7,765 bases of DNA from Candidatus Aegiribacteria sp. (GTDB lineage Bacteria; Fermentibacterota; Fermentibacteria; Fermentibacterales; Fermentibacteraceae). The position numbers and the translations under genes were made by a program. How positions within the stretch are numbered: position 1 is the first letter of the stretch; every line of letters starts with the position of its first letter. Below the pieces are notes generated by a model, which saw only the letters and a program-made list of their open reading frames with translations, did not search any database and was not told where the DNA came from. The stretch is from positions 1-7,765 of the forward strand of contig JAIOSX010000085.1 in the NCBI GenBank assembly GCA_021107345.1, read 5' to 3'. Shown here piece after piece: positions 7,501-7,765 of the stretch.

Positions 7501-7651
7501 CCGCGTTCAGCGTATCACCGTGGGCGATGGCTGTAATAGAGCCCGGTGCTATCCACAGGGAATCGGTAGTCTCGAAGAAAGCCGTGCCATCACTTTCGAA
7601 CTCCAGCGTCACCGAAGATAAAAGCAGTAGCATGACAGCGAACAGACTCAC
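4529..7651 (-). CDS. Large exported beta-barrel-like protein with a SprA-like sequence, 1040 aa
   Basis: The GTG start overlaps the preceding stop by 4 bases. The N-terminus (about residues 1-13, SLFAVMLLLLSS) is a short hydrophobic export signal without a basic residue. Residues about 15-95 look like a beta domain. Residues 170-220 contain LDRIFFIVEG and RARLGDMEW, then SGVDAQG. Residues 263-300 contain GSEKVWLDGQLMSRG, DYQMEYTAGLLTFT and ARRLIRNDSRVEI, a pattern I associate with SprA-type and other large outer-membrane proteins of FCB bacteria. From about 310 to the end the protein is a long run of alternating polar and aromatic/hydrophobic strands typical of an outer-membrane barrel. It ends in AGLEGTVNF with a terminal Phe, a good beta-signal. 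Three Tyr/Gly/Asp-rich repeats lie at residues 380-409, 415-433 and 751-779. No enzyme motif is seen. The role is unknown; a channel, a secretion pore or a cell-envelope scaffold are options. Confidence 0.85.
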   Translation of the reverse strand: MSLFAVMLLLLSSVTLEFESDGTAFFETTDSLWIAPGSITAIAHGDTLNAVPGTSGVRTGVIFDPPPPAGSTVILEFEVLQLSIPSSISLDVGFVERRMIEQLRGYTTDPFQEHGLYISGSKRIGFSVGDGGGLDQGTRISVEGTAAPGITVSGSITDRNLTAGPTSSELISQLDRIFFIVEGSSWRARLGDMEWISGNGETGPLSWRREVSGVDAQGDITQSFTTGAGYGTSGDSRQRNVFYTDEGIQGPYDVSSGWEIVPGSEKVWLDGQLMSRGATEDYQMEYTAGLLTFTARRLIRNDSRVEITFFQRGDGFRKDFITAFALYSQNGLEIEFKGFQSEDNRESPLGFLLTEEAVAVLSELGEDPADAWLDGASSVGEGQGSYTLDSLGHYVYAGPNQGDWNVIFGRPPSGNGDYIYDSSRGGYIWAGSGVGTHLPRQYIQIPKGYSTGGFSAGYASGSIGMELEAAFSCRTGNLYNPDETSREGTCFIGAVELEFWEDGPGLGMGGRLVSSGYEPPAELEPDSALYAWSLPAEYDGRDNIVHVSLGGDVLLASTSGRFMESGGILERYRISSNPVLGNISVTAGGQFLRRNDTPQMAPGQTSSISVSAIPVTGSLKPFAGCSFSKESWEDSLSGRVNTGYTGISFSRNTTDALLRIEFQDDERSGGASGGPFNVWRARLEGSGPAGELRYNGSFEHSSTSYDSGGELHADAIRLSMTGTAGDIWMQAVYNGSGTVSRSLDVIYVYAGEGEGNYSYDPESSQYYADPDGDYTVIYQPGAAGDVVTSASLEATLSASGASSGISSVIMVSASNSLDRKKSLLLYGAFDSSEEGGYSLDISPWFRWETGLLSRLGFTGRLRNERISYSGAGLKDERFWSVRAAPELSPADILVIECSAKLWREEEELYYPRDTRGLRLEIDPTLEPSPGLKPGIMTAYESRREVVSGLDKYMIEAGPHFSWIGGGWNATARVSAGYIPGEDVLPAWFFDGNDSGTSWRTSARIGRSLSSGLDISVFYWGRKPSGGSWSQRAGLEGTVNF
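5315..5401 (-). repeat. Internal protein repeat, copy 3 (residues 751-779)
   Basis: GEGEGNYSYDPESSQYYADP followed by DGDYTVIY closely matches copy 1 of the same protein (GEGQGSYTLD...GHYVYAGP, then QGDWNVIF), 371 residues earlier. Conserved positions are the GEGxG lead, the first Tyr, the Asp, the Tyr pair and the closing G-D-aromatic-x-V-I-aromatic. Confidence 0.75.
6353..6409 (-). repeat. Internal protein repeat, copy 2 (residues 415-433, shorter)
   Basis: GDYIYDSSRGGYIWAGSG follows copy 1 almost in tandem and repeats its Tyr-x-x-Asp...Gly-x-Tyr-x-x-Ala-Gly pattern, but it lacks the closing G-D-Y/W-x-V half. The match is weaker than between copies 1 and 3. Confidence 0.55.
6425..6514 (-). 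repeat. Internal protein repeat, copy 1 (residues 380-409)
   Basis: GEGQGSYTLDSLGHYVYAGP followed by NQGDWNVIFG is the best-formed copy of a ~28-residue unit found again at 751-779 and, in shortened form, at 415-433. Such short beta-hairpin-like units could be extracellular or periplasmic loops of the barrel; that placement is inference. Confidence 0.75.
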
Positions 7652-7765
7652 AGCAGCACCAGAATTCTGCCTTCCCCCGGTGTCCAGATCAGGCAGTGAT
7701 TACCGTTCACTGAACAGGAAATCCGGGAGAATTCCCCCGGTTGGGGCAGTTCGAAAAGAACAGCC
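7648..7765 (-). CDS. C-terminal end of an unidentified upstream operon gene (partial)
   Basis: The minus strand encodes 38 residues from the window edge to TGA at 7648-7650, including AVLFELPQPGEFSRIS and CLIWTPGEGRILVLL. The stop shares four bases (GTGA) with the GTG start of the 1040-residue barrel gene, the classic arrangement of co-translated genes. The short tail has alternating hydrophobic residues suggestive of beta-structure, but I recognise no family. It is taken as coding because of the overlap and the uninterrupted frame. Confidence 0.6.
   Translation of the reverse strand, partial: AVLFELPQPGEFSRISCSVNGNHCLIWTPGEGRILVLL

Noticed and set aside
1..7765. CRISPR array, tRNA, rRNA or insertion-sequence elements
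   Set aside because: No regularly spaced repeats, tRNA-like cloverleaf arms, rRNA motifs, transposase motifs or flanking terminal repeats were seen on reading through both strands by eye.

Overview
The window reads as Gram-negative chromosomal DNA. It encodes outer-membrane beta-barrel proteins, an RND-type inner-membrane efflux fragment and Shine-Dalgarno-led genes. The pairing of a ~1,000-residue barrel carrying a SprA-like sequence with a small Omp85 protein is what I associate with uncultured FCB-group lineages (Fermentibacteria, Gemmatimonadota, Cloacimonadota or WOR-3-like). That placement is an impression from memory; no rRNA or marker gene is present to test it.

The two halves differ in character. 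Positions 1 to about 3170 form a patchwork of intact genes and gene remnants. From the left these are: the membrane-entry part of an RND efflux pump with no start and an in-frame stop (minus strand, running off the window); an intact GT1-type glycosyltransferase (minus); a doubtful small reading frame (minus); an intact winged-helix plus minimal nucleotidyltransferase protein (plus) behind a palindrome-containing promoter; its overlapping HEPN-type partner, broken by at least two frame changes; and the first ~18 residues of a HAD hydrolase, with ribosome site and start codon, that then loses similarity.

Positions 3170 to 7765 form a compact, intact minus-strand operon. The tail of an unidentified gene overlaps by 4 bases the GTG start of a 1040-residue exported beta-barrel-like protein. 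The TAG stop of that gene directly abuts the ATG of a 452-residue POTRA/Omp85 protein. The spacing implies translational coupling and a shared outer-membrane job, perhaps the small Omp85 protein helping to insert or work with the large barrel.

The two observations most worth following are the tightly coupled large-barrel/mini-Omp85 pair, which I cannot assign to a named system, and the nucleotidyltransferase/HEPN toxin-antitoxin-like locus in which the nucleotidyltransferase (the antitoxin in studied pairs) looks intact while its HEPN partner is decayed.
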